Of a stretch of DNA of 64,000 nucleotides, positions 43,615-52,803 are shown piece after piece. Position 1 is the first letter of the stretch. Every line of letters starts with the position of its first letter. The DNA is taken from NCBI RefSeq assembly GCF_009754945.1, contig NZ_WPIN01000001.1:682001-746000 (forward strand), in the 5' to 3' direction. The stretch comes from Spirosoma arboris. Lineage in GTDB: Bacteria > Bacteroidota > Bacteroidia > Cytophagales > Spirosomataceae. The notes under the pieces were generated by a model. That model worked only from the letters and a program-made list of their open reading frames with translations. It was not told the origin of the DNA and did not search any database. A program made the position numbers and the translations under genes.

Positions 43615-44745
43615 ATGAAACAAGCCTTCTACGTACTGACAGACTTCCTGGAAGATCCGGATTTTATACGCTGGGTCAAGCACCCTGACGAAACTCAGGA
43701 TGCTTATTGGCAGCAGTTTCTGGATGCCCATCCCGATAAGAAGCCAGTCGTGGAAATGGCCCGCCAGTACATTCTGGTATTTGTTGAGCAAACGGGTCAG
43801 CAGCAGCCAACGGCCGCCCAAAGCGAGATGATGCGCCAATATATTCAGAAGCATGTTCAGGCAGAAAAAGAAGAAAAAGTAACTACGCCATTTACTCGAA
43901 CCACCGGAACAACTTGGGGCTGGTTACGTATGGCGGCTTCGATAACCCTGGTAATCAGCATCGGTTTGGGAGCCTATTGGTATAGTCAAACGCAGATGGT
44001 TCAACCCGAAAGCTACCAGCAGTTTAAGAAGGCAAATTTGGCCGGAACAAAAGAAGCACGCAATGATACTGATAAGCCCCTGACCGTTCTGCTCAGCGAT
44101 GGCAGTTCGGTGGTATTGCAACCGGGCAGTCGATTGAGTTATCCAGATACGTTCCAGCAGCGCGAAGTCTATTTAACAGGGAAAGCCTTTTTTGAAATTG
44201 TAAAAGATCCTGCCCGGCCATTTCTGGTATACACGCATGGAATTGCCACTAAAGTATTGGGAACCAGCTTTATGGTCGATGCACCAGAGTCCGGCGAGCC
44301 CATAAAAGTAGCGGTAAAGACGGGCCGGGTAGCAGTCTATGCCTTAGATGAATCAGCTTCTGTTCGGAAAAAAGCGGCTGATCCTGAATTGGAGGGTCTT
44401 GTATTAACGCCCAATCAGAGTGCCGAATATTCAGTAGAAAGTCGTCGATTGGTTCGGATGCCGGATAGTGGATGGGTTTTTACGCAACCCGAAACGCAGG
44501 TTGTTGCCAGACAATCCTTTGATTTTGATGAAACGCCTGTACCTGAGGTATTTCGCACGCTCGAAAAAGCGTATGGCGTTCACATTGTTTATGATGAAAC
44601 CATGTTGGGTAAATGCTCTTTATCAGCGTCGCTGATGGGGCAACCCTTTCACGATAAACTGGCCGTTGTTTGTAAAGCACTTGAAGCACAATATGCTATT
44701 CAGGGCAATCAAGTGACGATTACCGGCGGCCAACGTTGCCAATAA
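43615..44745 (+). CDS. FecR-family anti-sigma factor
   Basis: 376 residues. Cytoplasmic N-terminus (1-98) that would hold the sigma factor, one transmembrane helix (WLRMAASITLVISIGLGAYW, about 103-122), a periplasmic FecR domain (about 145-260; LLSDGSSVVLQPGSRLSYP, VLGTSFMVDA) and a C-terminal STN-like domain (VPEVFRTLEKAYGVHIVYDE, LSASLMGQPFHDKL). It receives the signal from the STN domain of the SusC protein encoded next. The order sigma, FecR, SusC, SusD is the standard Bacteroidota module. Confidence 0.92.
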   Translation: MKQAFYVLTDFLEDPDFIRWVKHPDETQDAYWQQFLDAHPDKKPVVEMARQYILVFVEQTGQQQPTAAQSEMMRQYIQKHVQAEKEEKVTTPFTRTTGTTWGWLRMAASITLVISIGLGAYWYSQTQMVQPESYQQFKKANLAGTKEARNDTDKPLTVLLSDGSSVVLQPGSRLSYPDTFQQREVYLTGKAFFEIVKDPARPFLVYTHGIATKVLGTSFMVDAPESGEPIKVAVKTGRVAVYALDESASVRKKAADPELEGLVLTPNQSAEYSVESRRLVRMPDSGWVFTQPETQVVARQSFDFDETPVPEVFRTLEKAYGVHIVYDETMLGKCSLSASLMGQPFHDKLAVVCKALEAQYAIQGNQVTITGGQRCQ

Positions 44746-44812
44746 TACCAATTCCTAACGCTTAACCCCCTCGTGAATCTATGATTAAGAGTACTCCCTT
44801 CCAATAAAAAAA

Positions 44813-44838
44813 GTCAGCCATGTTGACGCATAGCTGAC
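44813..44838. other. Hairpin upstream of susC
   Basis: GTCAGCCATG and CATAGCTGAC pair with one mismatch around TTGACG. A run of A precedes it, so T-rich termination would be on the minus strand; on the plus strand it may affect the susC leader, which is about 200 bases long. Confidence 0.4.
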
Positions 44839-44954
44839 CTCTGAATTGTCCCCCCTATTTTCTGACCTGACAAGCCGTGCCATTCACTGACAATGAATGG
44901 GTTGGGGGGATTTTGTTGAATTTTTTTGCTCACCCAACAAAACATGACAAATGT

Positions 44955-47900
44955 ATGCAAAAACTACGCTTTGTAGATGAAAGGCTTTTAAGAATCATGC
45001 GTATAACCCTCCTCCAATGGTTTCTGGTCTGTGCACTAGCCGGAATTTCGTGGGCACGTGATGGGAAAGCCCAGCAACTTCTCGACCAGAAAATTACGCT
45101 TTCGGTAGAGAGTCAGAATGTGAAAAAAGTACTGCATCAGATTGAAAAACAGGTTGATGCACGTTTTGTATTCAGCTCACAAATTATCCAGTCGGATCGT
45201 AAAATATCCGTTAAAAGCCAATCCGAGCCGCTTTCGCAGGTTTTGATTAAACTCCTGAAACCGCTTCAGTTGGTGTATGAAGTGAGTGGTAACATGATTA
45301 TCATCCGGCCCGACCGTCCGGCTAAACCCGCTCCAAGTGATGTTGATCAGGCATCTATAGTCGCTCCAATTGAACAGGTTGCGCGTTTTGTATCAGGTAC
45401 TGTGAGTGACCAGACGGGGGGCACACTCCCTGGCGTAAACGTCGTGATCAAAGGCACCCAGAAAGGGACGACGACCGATGCGCAAGGTCAGTTTAAACTG
45501 GAACTTCCTGATACTGAAACCACACTCGTTTTTAGCTCAGTTGGTTATTTGCCTAAAGAAGTTATTGTCGGTAACGAGACTATCCTGAACGTTTCACTAA
45601 CTGTCGATACCAAAGCATTGGGCGAGGTCGTGGTGGTGGGTTATGGTACCCAGAAACGGGCCGACGTAACAGCAGCGATTGCCTCCGTGCCGATGGGCGA
45701 AATTAGAGATATGCCGGTATCCAACGTAGCAACGGCATTGCAGGGCAAAATTCCGGGGGTTGTTATTCAGCAAACGAGCGGTGCTCCTGGTAGCACGCCC
45801 GCTATTAAAGTCAGAGGTTTTGGGTCGATTAGCGCCGGTACGTCGCCCTTGATCGTTATCGACGGAAACATTGTTGGTTCGGGCGTATTCGGATTGCTGA
45901 GCAGCGTTGATATTGAGAGCATCGATGTCCTGAAAGATGCCTCATCAACAGCCATTTATGGATCAAAAGGCTCCAATGGTGTTCTGTTGGTCACGACGAA
46001 ACGAGGTAAGCCAGGGCGCATGAATGTGAATCTGGATGTGTATACGGGCTTTCAGCAAATTACGAAGAAAATAGACCTGCTGAACTCACAACAATACGCT
46101 GAATTCGCCAAAGAAGCATCCAATACAGCCTATCTGGACAATGTTCCGGGAGCCAGTGCAACAGACCCAAATAGCGTTCGACCAGCGAGCTACCTTCGCT
46201 ACCGCTATCCACGTGGTGACCTGTTCGATTGGTTCAACTACGACGATCCGGTTAAAGTGGCGAATATGCCCTATACCGATTTTCAGGACCTGATTTTTCG
46301 ACGGGCTAAAATGAGTAGCTATCAGCTTTCGGTTTCTGGCGGTAACGAAAAAGCGCGTTATCTGGTAAGCGGCAGCTACCTGAATCAGGATGGTATTATC
46401 CTGAAATCGTCACTGAATCGGTACATTTTTCGAGCTAGTGTCGAAGTAAACCTGTTGCCAAAGTTAAAAGTTGGGATGAATCTTAACCCATCTTTTAAAA
46501 ACACACAAGAGGTTACGGCTGAAAACCAGTGGTTTAATCAGGGGATTATTACGGCAGCACTATCGGCAATTCCAATGGCACCTGTTTATGCTGCCGATGG
46601 GTCTTATTCGTCGGAACTGGCGCTGGCTGCACCTTACAATTTACCAGGTGTTACCAATCCGCTGGCAAATATTACAGAATACAGCAGCCCATATCTGTCC
46701 GGAAATCTGCTTGGAAATATATATGCAGACTACGGTTTCCTGAAAAACTTCAATTATCGGGCATCGGCCAACGTGAATTTCAGCGACAATCGGCGCAATA
46801 CGTACCGTACGTCGAGAATGCCCCTGAGCAATCTGTTGCCGCCCACTACGGCGATGGGAACCGTTTACTCTGACCAGAATATGAGCTGGTTGTTCAATCA
46901 GGTAGTTGGGTTTAACAAAAGCATTAATTCGGCACACAACATTGAGGCATTGGTCGGTATGGAAGCCACTTCGACCAAGTTTCAGTCGAGCAGTGCCTCG
47001 GGGAGCTCGTATGCCAACGACGTTGTCGAGACGCTGAATGCCAGCGCGAGCGGTTCTACGACGACCGCCTGGTCGTTCAAAACGGCGAATGCATCGGTCT
47101 CGTATTTTGCTCGGGCCAACTACAACTATAAAGGCAAATATCTGGCGAATCTGTCGGTTCGTCGGGATGGGTCGTCCATTTTCGGACCTGACAATCGTTG
47201 GGGTACGTTCCCGGCGGGTTCGTTGGGCTGGCGCGTGAGTGAGGAGTCGTTCATGAAAAATATTCGGGCTATCTCAGAAACTAAACTTCGGGTCAGTTAT
47301 GGGCTGTCGGGAAATAATGCGTTCTCAGATAATTACCCCTACGTAGCGCAATTGCGAACAGATAACTACAGCTTTAACAACAACCTGGTCAATGGATTAG
47401 CACCGTCTTCGCTGGGTAATTCGAAACTGGGCTGGGAGAAAAATCAGCAGTTCGATGCCGGAATTGATGTTGGTCTGATCAATAACCGCATCTATCTGAG
47501 TGTCGACTATTACCATCGGATTACCAAAGACCTGCTGCTTTCGGTCAACGTACCTTCACTCACGGGCTTCACGTCGGCTTATAAGAACATCGGAAAGATG
47601 GAAAATAAAGGGATGGAGTTTGCGCTCAATACCCGCAACATGACCAAAGGCTTTATCTGGAATACGACATTCAATCTTTCGTTCAACCGGAATAAAGTGC
47701 TGGAACTCGGCCCAACTGGTGACCCAATCCGGACGACAAGTGGCAGTCTGGCCGATTTAACTATTACTCAGATAGGCTCGCCTATCGGCAGTTTCTACGG
47801 CTACAAGCAAATCGGAATTTTTCAGAATCAGGCCGATTTAGATGCGAATCCGCATGACGTTACGTCTAAACCGGGAGACGTAAAATACGCTGATATTGAC

Positions 47901-48455
47901 GGTGATGGCAAGATCACGGCGAACGACCGTACAGTTTTAGGGAACAATCAACCTGACTTCATTTATGGCTTTACCAACACATTCAGCTATAAAGGATTTG
48001 ACCTGAATATTTCCATTCAGGGAACGCAGGGTAGCAAAATTCTTAACATCGGTCGCCGGTATTACGACAATATGGAAGGCAATCAGAATCAGATGACAAC
48101 GGCCTTGCATCGCTGGCGTTCGGCAAGTGATCCGGGCGATGGGATTACACCACGGGCCAACGAACGTAGCACTGGGAACAACAACGCCGTATCGTCGCGC
48201 TGGGTCGAAGATGCGAGTTATGTGCGGATTCAGAACGTTAATCTGGGGTATCGACTGCCAACAAAACTGTTGAACAAGATCAAGATTCAGCAACTGCGCG
48301 TGTACGTATCGGCCCAGAATCTATATACCTGGACAAAGTACCTGGGTTATAATCCTGAAGTAAGTAACTACGAAGGGCCATTGTCGGCAGGTATTGACTA
48401 TGGCGCGTATCCGCTTGCAAAAACCTACACGTTTGGTATCAATGTGGGATTCTAA
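44955..48455 (+). CDS. SusC/RagA-type TonB-dependent receptor with STN domain
   Basis: Start placed at 44955 (MQKLRFVDERLLRIMRITLL), about 1166 residues; a GTG start 78 bases upstream is less likely. After the leader (CALAGISWARDGKAQ) comes an STN domain (about 45-100; KKVLHQIEKQVDARFVFSS) that contacts FecR, then a carboxypeptidase-regulatory-like domain (VSGTVSDQTGGTLPGVNVVI), the SusC plug signature (LGEVVVVGYGTQKR, ALQGKIPGVVIQQTSGAPGS, VLKDASSTAIYGSKGSNG) and a long barrel ending in TFGINVGF. It imports oligosaccharide or a related ligand with SusD as lid. Confidence 0.95.
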   Translation: MQKLRFVDERLLRIMRITLLQWFLVCALAGISWARDGKAQQLLDQKITLSVESQNVKKVLHQIEKQVDARFVFSSQIIQSDRKISVKSQSEPLSQVLIKLLKPLQLVYEVSGNMIIIRPDRPAKPAPSDVDQASIVAPIEQVARFVSGTVSDQTGGTLPGVNVVIKGTQKGTTTDAQGQFKLELPDTETTLVFSSVGYLPKEVIVGNETILNVSLTVDTKALGEVVVVGYGTQKRADVTAAIASVPMGEIRDMPVSNVATALQGKIPGVVIQQTSGAPGSTPAIKVRGFGSISAGTSPLIVIDGNIVGSGVFGLLSSVDIESIDVLKDASSTAIYGSKGSNGVLLVTTKRGKPGRMNVNLDVYTGFQQITKKIDLLNSQQYAEFAKEASNTAYLDNVPGASATDPNSVRPASYLRYRYPRGDLFDWFNYDDPVKVANMPYTDFQDLIFRRAKMSSYQLSVSGGNEKARYLVSGSYLNQDGIILKSSLNRYIFRASVEVNLLPKLKVGMNLNPSFKNTQEVTAENQWFNQGIITAALSAIPMAPVYAADGSYSSELALAAPYNLPGVTNPLANITEYSSPYLSGNLLGNIYADYGFLKNFNYRASANVNFSDNRRNTYRTSRMPLSNLLPPTTAMGTVYSDQNMSWLFNQVVGFNKSINSAHNIEALVGMEATSTKFQSSSASGSSYANDVVETLNASASGSTTTAWSFKTANASVSYFARANYNYKGKYLANLSVRRDGSSIFGPDNRWGTFPAGSLGWRVSEESFMKNIRAISETKLRVSYGLSGNNAFSDNYPYVAQLRTDNYSFNNNLVNGLAPSSLGNSKLGWEKNQQFDAGIDVGLINNRIYLSVDYYHRITKDLLLSVNVPSLTGFTSAYKNIGKMENKGMEFALNTRNMTKGFIWNTTFNLSFNRNKVLELGPTGDPIRTTSGSLADLTITQIGSPIGSFYGYKQIGIFQNQADLDANPHDVTSKPGDVKYADIDGDGKITANDRTVLGNNQPDFIYGFTNTFSYKGFDLNISIQGTQGSKILNIGRRYYDNMEGNQNQMTTALHRWRSASDPGDGITPRANERSTGNNNAVSSRWVEDASYVRIQNVNLGYRLPTKLLNKIKIQQLRVYVSAQNLYTWTKYLGYNPEVSNYEGPLSAGIDYGAYPLAKTYTFGINVGF

Positions 48456-48463
48456 TTTTTAAT

Positions 48464-48585
48464 TAAACACGGAGAAACGGAGGATTTCACGGAGAACACA
48501 GGGTTGATTTTTATAATTAATTGACTGGTAATAATTCGTTTACGTCTCTGTGTTCTCCGTGAAATCCTCCGTTTCTCCGTGTTTA
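48464..48585. repeat. CACGGAGAA-word inverted repeat with perfect 38-bp arms
   Basis: Arms 48464-48501 and 48548-48585 are exact complements (TAAACACGGAGAAACGGAGG... and the reverse). It is the whole spacer between susC and susD. The words are the same type as the leader-coding repeats of the DUF4249 genes. Confidence 0.95.
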
Positions 48586-48607
48586 ACCCTTTAATCAGTT
48601 TAAAAAA

Positions 48608-50059
48608 ATGAAGATATATAGAATCCTTGCGAGCACACTGATTATCGGTTTGCTTAGCTCGTGCAGCCAGCAGTTTCTGGACTTAAAACCAATAGCGAAC
48701 GCAACTACCGATAATTTCTACAAAACGGGCGACGATATAAAGAATGCCGTTAGTGGAAGCTATGCCGCTTTACAAGCCGATGGTATTGCCGGCAACAGCT
48801 ACGTATTCGGCGATATCGCGTCAGATAATACGATCCCCGTGGCTTCTGGTTCCATAACCGATCAGGACGAGTTTGATCGCTTTTACATCAAAACGACCAA
48901 CCCGTACATTTCTGGCCGATGGAATGACAGTTACTCCGCCATTGCGCGATTCAATACCATTCTGGATAAAATTGATGGTATCACAATGGATGCTGCCATC
49001 AAGAGTCGTTACATCGGTGAAGTGAAATTTTTGCGGGGCTGGATTTATTTCATTCTGGTGCAGACGTATGGCGATGTGCCGCTGGTAACTAAGTCGATCA
49101 ACAATCCCGATGATGGGTATGCCTACACGCGTAACCCTAAAACGGAAGTGTATGCACAGATCGAAAAGGACCTGTCGGAAGCCGAGGCCGCCTTACCTGC
49201 TACATATACCGGGGTTGATGTGGGTCGGGCAACGAAGGGTGCGGCTAAATCCATGCTGGGAAAAGTGTACCTGACCCAGAAGAAATATGCGCAGGCAGTT
49301 ACTAAGTTGAAAGAAGTGATTGACCTGAATGTGTACGCTATTTTGCCTAGCTACGCCGACGTATTTAAAGTGAGCAATAAAAACCACAAAGAGTCGGTGT
49401 TTGATGTGCAGTATAAGTCGGGTGGAGCAGCGGAAGGAAACCCCTGGCCGAACCTGTTTGCCCCTCAAAGCTCTGGTAATTCGGTCATTGCGTTTAGCGG
49501 TGGCGGAAATAATCAACCCACTGAGGATTTGTACAAAGCCTATGAAACCGGCGATGTACGTAGGGATATTTCGATGGCCATCTCGTATGTCAACGCCAGC
49601 GGGCAGGTTGTTCCGGCCAACTTCGTTAAGAAGTATTTTGATACGCCCGCCACGAACAACGATAACGGTAACAACATCCCCATCATCCGGTATGCCGATG
49701 TATTGTTGATGTATGCTGAGAGCTTAAATGAGGTTGGTTATCAGGCTGCCGGAGAGGCTTTTACGTATCTGAATCAAATTCGGACTCGGGCAGGCTTAAA
49801 AGCTAAAACAGCTACCGATATTCCTGATCAGACGTCGTTTCGCCTAGCTATCGAACAGGAGCGCCGGGTCGAACTTGCGTTTGAATGCCATCGCTGGTAT
49901 GATCTCGTGCGAACAGGCCGGGCTATTCCAGTCCTGAACGGCAAAAAAGACCAGATTCGATTAGTGAACGTACTGACGGAGAATAATTTAGTCTTCCCGG
50001 TTCCTCAGGCGCAGATTGATGTCAATAAAGACAAGATCAAGCAAAATACGGGGTATTAG
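48608..50059 (+). CDS. SusD/RagB-type outer-membrane lipoprotein
   Basis: 483 residues. Lipoprotein leader with lipobox LSSC. SusD features: QQFLDLKPIANATTDNFYKT, RFNTILDKIDGI, KFLRGWIYFILVQTYGDVPL with the conserved Arg-Gly-x-x-Tyr/Phe, and the C-terminal RLAIEQERRVELAFECHRWYDLVRTG. It is the substrate-binding lid of the SusC transporter encoded upstream. Separated from susC by a 122-bp perfect hairpin. The substrate is not predictable; neighbours suggest a sugar derivative. Confidence 0.95.
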   Translation: MKIYRILASTLIIGLLSSCSQQFLDLKPIANATTDNFYKTGDDIKNAVSGSYAALQADGIAGNSYVFGDIASDNTIPVASGSITDQDEFDRFYIKTTNPYISGRWNDSYSAIARFNTILDKIDGITMDAAIKSRYIGEVKFLRGWIYFILVQTYGDVPLVTKSINNPDDGYAYTRNPKTEVYAQIEKDLSEAEAALPATYTGVDVGRATKGAAKSMLGKVYLTQKKYAQAVTKLKEVIDLNVYAILPSYADVFKVSNKNHKESVFDVQYKSGGAAEGNPWPNLFAPQSSGNSVIAFSGGGNNQPTEDLYKAYETGDVRRDISMAISYVNASGQVVPANFVKKYFDTPATNNDNGNNIPIIRYADVLLMYAESLNEVGYQAAGEAFTYLNQIRTRAGLKAKTATDIPDQTSFRLAIEQERRVELAFECHRWYDLVRTGRAIPVLNGKKDQIRLVNVLTENNLVFPVPQAQIDVNKDKIKQNTGY

Positions 50060-50098
50060 ATAAAGTGCGTTGAAGCCTTTTAGTATCATATTTTGTTT

Positions 50099-50166
50099 GA
50101 CAGGATTTACAGGATGAACAGGATTGGGTTTGCCGGAAAAATCCTGTTCATCCTGTAAATCCTGTC
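50099..50166. repeat. CAGGATTTACAGGATGAACA-word perfect inverted repeat
   Basis: Arms 50099-50125 and 50140-50166 pair perfectly over 27 bp with a 14-base loop. It is the spacer between susD and the next gene. Confidence 0.95.
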
Positions 50167-50196
50167 GAAAAGTCATTATAACTGAATCAAAAACAG

Positions 50197-50757
50197 ATGA
50201 ACAGACGGGAAGCAGTAGCACGAGTGGCCTGGTTGATGGGAGGGACCCTGTCTGCGCCAACACTGATGGCCATGAGCCGGTGGGAACAGGTCGTTGACGA
50301 TCAAAAAACTCGGCCTGAAACCGCCGACTTTAGGCTGGACGATGGGCAACGTGAGATCGTAGCACGCGTTTCCGACATCATCATTCCCAAGACCGACACA
50401 CCGGGGGCTATTGATGTAGGCGTACCCGCATTTATGGATGTGATGCTCCGCGACTGTTACAAAAAGCCCGCGCAGGATGCTTTCATTGCCGGTGTTCGTA
50501 ACCTGGAAAGTAAAAACTTCCTGACGCTCAAACCCGACCAGCAGACGGACGTATTGAAGCAGGTTGAAGCCAGCTCTGCGCCCAGTGCTACCAGCCCGTC
50601 ATTCTGGCAAATCATCAAGGAAGTTACGTTGTTAGGCTACTTCACCTCCGAAGCAGGCATTAAAGCATCGTTTGATTATCAGCCTATTCCCGGTCGGTTC
50701 GAGGCCATTAAAATCAAGCCCGGCCAGAAAGATTTTATGTACGGAAATCAAGTGTGA
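50197..50757 (+). CDS. Gluconate 2-dehydrogenase subunit 3-like protein
   Basis: 186 residues. A twin-arginine-type leader (MNRREAVARVAWLMGG) is followed by the family core FRLDDGQREIVARVSDIIIP and TDTPGAIDVGVPAFMDVML, and the end IPGRFEAIKIKPGQKDF. Family members are the small subunit that accompanies a flavoprotein GMC-type sugar dehydrogenase in the periplasm. The GMC gene lies next (160 bp downstream), which fits a two-subunit enzyme; no cytochrome c subunit is encoded nearby, so the electron acceptor is unclear. Confidence 0.85.
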   Translation: MNRREAVARVAWLMGGTLSAPTLMAMSRWEQVVDDQKTRPETADFRLDDGQREIVARVSDIIIPKTDTPGAIDVGVPAFMDVMLRDCYKKPAQDAFIAGVRNLESKNFLTLKPDQQTDVLKQVEASSAPSATSPSFWQIIKEVTLLGYFTSEAGIKASFDYQPIPGRFEAIKIKPGQKDFMYGNQV

Positions 50758-50770
50758 ACTAGTATGTGTG

Positions 50771-50880
50771 GTGTCGGGTACTTACACCCGACACGCGAGG
50801 TTTTCTAAAACCTCGTGTAGCTTACTTTAAAGGTTTTGAGAAACCTCGCTGTGTCAGGTTAAAGAACCTGACACCACTAG
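50771..50880. repeat. Cluster of small hairpins (GTGTCAGGTT / CGAGGTTTT words)
   Basis: Contains GTGTCGGGT...ACCCGACAC, CGAGGTTTTCTAAAACCTCG, AGGTTTTGAGAAACCT and GTGTCAGGTT...AACCTGACAC. A single unit of related sequence is at 57193-57222. Confidence 0.8.
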
Positions 50881-50919
50881 TCCACTAGTCGTCAATCACT
50901 AATTCAATCATTGTAATAC

Positions 50920-52629
50920 ATGAATCTGAACATAAAAGCGGAAAAGGCACAAACATACGACGCCATTGTTGTTGGCTCAGGAATGACAGGCGGGATGGCC
51001 GCTAAAGAGCTGACCGAACGGGGCTTAAAGGTATTAATGCTCGAACGAGGATACGAACTCAAACACGTCGAGGATTACAAAACCGCGATGAAAGACCCCT
51101 GGGAGTTTGAGCACCGGGGTAAAATCACCAACCTTGCCGCAGAAGAGCATTATGCCAGTATGTACTTCTCGGCCAGAGAGGGCACACAGTACCTGTACAC
51201 CAATGATGCCGAGAATCCGTATATCCAGAAACGTCCATTCAACTGGATACGGGCGTATCATACGGGCGGTAAATCGCTGTTGTGGGGAAAGCAGTCCTAT
51301 CGCTGGAACCGCGAAGATTTTCTGGCCAATGCCAAACAGGGACTTGGCGTCGAATGGCCTATTGGCTATGACGACCTCGTGCCCTGGTACAATCATGTCG
51401 AAAAATTTGTAGGGGTCAGCGGTCAGGCAGAAGGGTTAGACGTTTTGCCGGACGGCCAGTTTTTGCCGCCCATGGCCATGACCGCTCCCGAACTACATTT
51501 GAAAAAATCAGTAGGGCAGAAGCTGAATCGGCCCATCACTATTGGTCGTGTGGCCCATCTCACCAAACCCCAGCCCTGGCATACCGCATTGGGACGGGCT
51601 AGCTGTCAGTTTCGGAATCGGTGCTCACGTGGTTGCCCGTTTGGTGCGTATTTCAGTTCGCTGGCGGCTACAATCCCGGCGGCCCGTCAAACCAACCGCC
51701 TGACGATTGTTCATAATGCGATCGTGAAAGAGATTTTGCTGGATAGCCAGGGCCAGAAGGCAAAAGGCGTTCGGGTGATTGATCAAAACACGATGGAGGT
51801 TCGGGAGTTTTACGCCAAAATTATCTTCCTGAATGCGGGTACGATTGGGTCTACGTCAATTCTGATGAACTCCAAATCGTCTCGTTTCCCCACCGGATTA
51901 GGTAACGACAGCGATCAATTGGGCCGGAATCTGATGGATCACCACCTCAGTGTGGGCGCACGGGCCGACATTGAAGGCTTTGAAGATGACTACTATTTTG
52001 GTGCCCGCCCTAACGCGTTATACATCCCACGTTTCCGAAACTGGGGCAGCGACAAACGTGGCTACCTCCGCGGATTCGGTTATCAGGGTGGCGCATCACG
52101 GGCCGACTGGTCACGGGGTGGAGCCGAAACGGGCTTTGGGGCTGATTTTAAAGCGAAAATGACGCAGCCTGGCCCTTGGAAAATCAACCTGAGCGGCTTT
52201 GGCGAGGTGCTGCCCGATCCTAACAATCGCTTCTATCTTAGCGAAGACCAAACCGATAAATGGGGTTTGCCTAAAGTTGTGTTCGATGCGGATTTTGGCG
52301 AAAACGAACGCGCTATGCGCAAAGACATCATGAATGACGGGGCCGAAATGCTCGAAGCAGCTGGTTTCAAAAACGTAGTTCCATACGACAATGCTGTTGC
52401 GCACATGGGTCTTGGTATTCATGAAATGGGTACGGCGCGCATGGGCAAAGACCCCAAAACGTCGGTACTCAATAAGTTCAACCAGGTTCACGCCTGCAAA
52501 AACGTATTCGTCACCGACGGTTCAGCCATGACTTCTGCCTCGAACGTGAATCCGTCGATTACTTATATGGCACTCACAGCACGAGCTGCTAAGCATGCTG
52601 TCGATCAGTTGAAAGCGCGAAGTCTTTGA
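50920..52629 (+). CDS. GMC-family FAD-dependent sugar oxidoreductase
   Basis: 569 residues. FAD-binding Rossmann segment DAIVVGSGMTGGMAAKELT (14-32) and LKVLMLERG; a GMC-type Thr/Gly-rich segment HTGGKSLLWGKQSYRW; and a C-terminal GMC domain with the His-Asn type pair in MGLGIHEMGTARMG and NVNPSITYMAL. No signal peptide is visible, but it may be exported with the Tat leader of its small subunit. The cysteine block CQFRNRCSRGCPFGAYF is found in GMC sugar 2- or 3-dehydrogenases. It likely oxidises a sugar hydroxyl to a ketone in the periplasm. Confidence 0.88.
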   Translation: MNLNIKAEKAQTYDAIVVGSGMTGGMAAKELTERGLKVLMLERGYELKHVEDYKTAMKDPWEFEHRGKITNLAAEEHYASMYFSAREGTQYLYTNDAENPYIQKRPFNWIRAYHTGGKSLLWGKQSYRWNREDFLANAKQGLGVEWPIGYDDLVPWYNHVEKFVGVSGQAEGLDVLPDGQFLPPMAMTAPELHLKKSVGQKLNRPITIGRVAHLTKPQPWHTALGRASCQFRNRCSRGCPFGAYFSSLAATIPAARQTNRLTIVHNAIVKEILLDSQGQKAKGVRVIDQNTMEVREFYAKIIFLNAGTIGSTSILMNSKSSRFPTGLGNDSDQLGRNLMDHHLSVGARADIEGFEDDYYFGARPNALYIPRFRNWGSDKRGYLRGFGYQGGASRADWSRGGAETGFGADFKAKMTQPGPWKINLSGFGEVLPDPNNRFYLSEDQTDKWGLPKVVFDADFGENERAMRKDIMNDGAEMLEAAGFKNVVPYDNAVAHMGLGIHEMGTARMGKDPKTSVLNKFNQVHACKNVFVTDGSAMTSASNVNPSITYMALTARAAKHAVDQLKARSL

Positions 52630-52684
52630 TAAGACTATTTAAATAAATATCCTGATAGATAAGTAGGTTAAATTCTGACGTCTT

Positions 52685-52787
52685 AGCCCCTCTCCTGTTT
52701 TGGGAGAGGGGTTGGGGTGAGGGTAAGCCAGAGCCGCTCTGCATTTCCCTCACCCCCGGCCCCTCTCCCAAAACAGGAGAGGGGAGC
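52685..52787. repeat. CCCCTCTCC-TGTTTTGGGAG inverted repeat, copy 1
   Basis: Left arm GCCCCTCTCCTGTTTTGGGA... and its complement, with an internal GGAGAGGGG palindrome and GGGGTGAGGG ends. It is the spacer after the GMC gene. Copy 2 is at 59975-60069. Confidence 0.9.
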
Positions 52788-52803
52788 AAACCCATAGCCC
52801 TGC

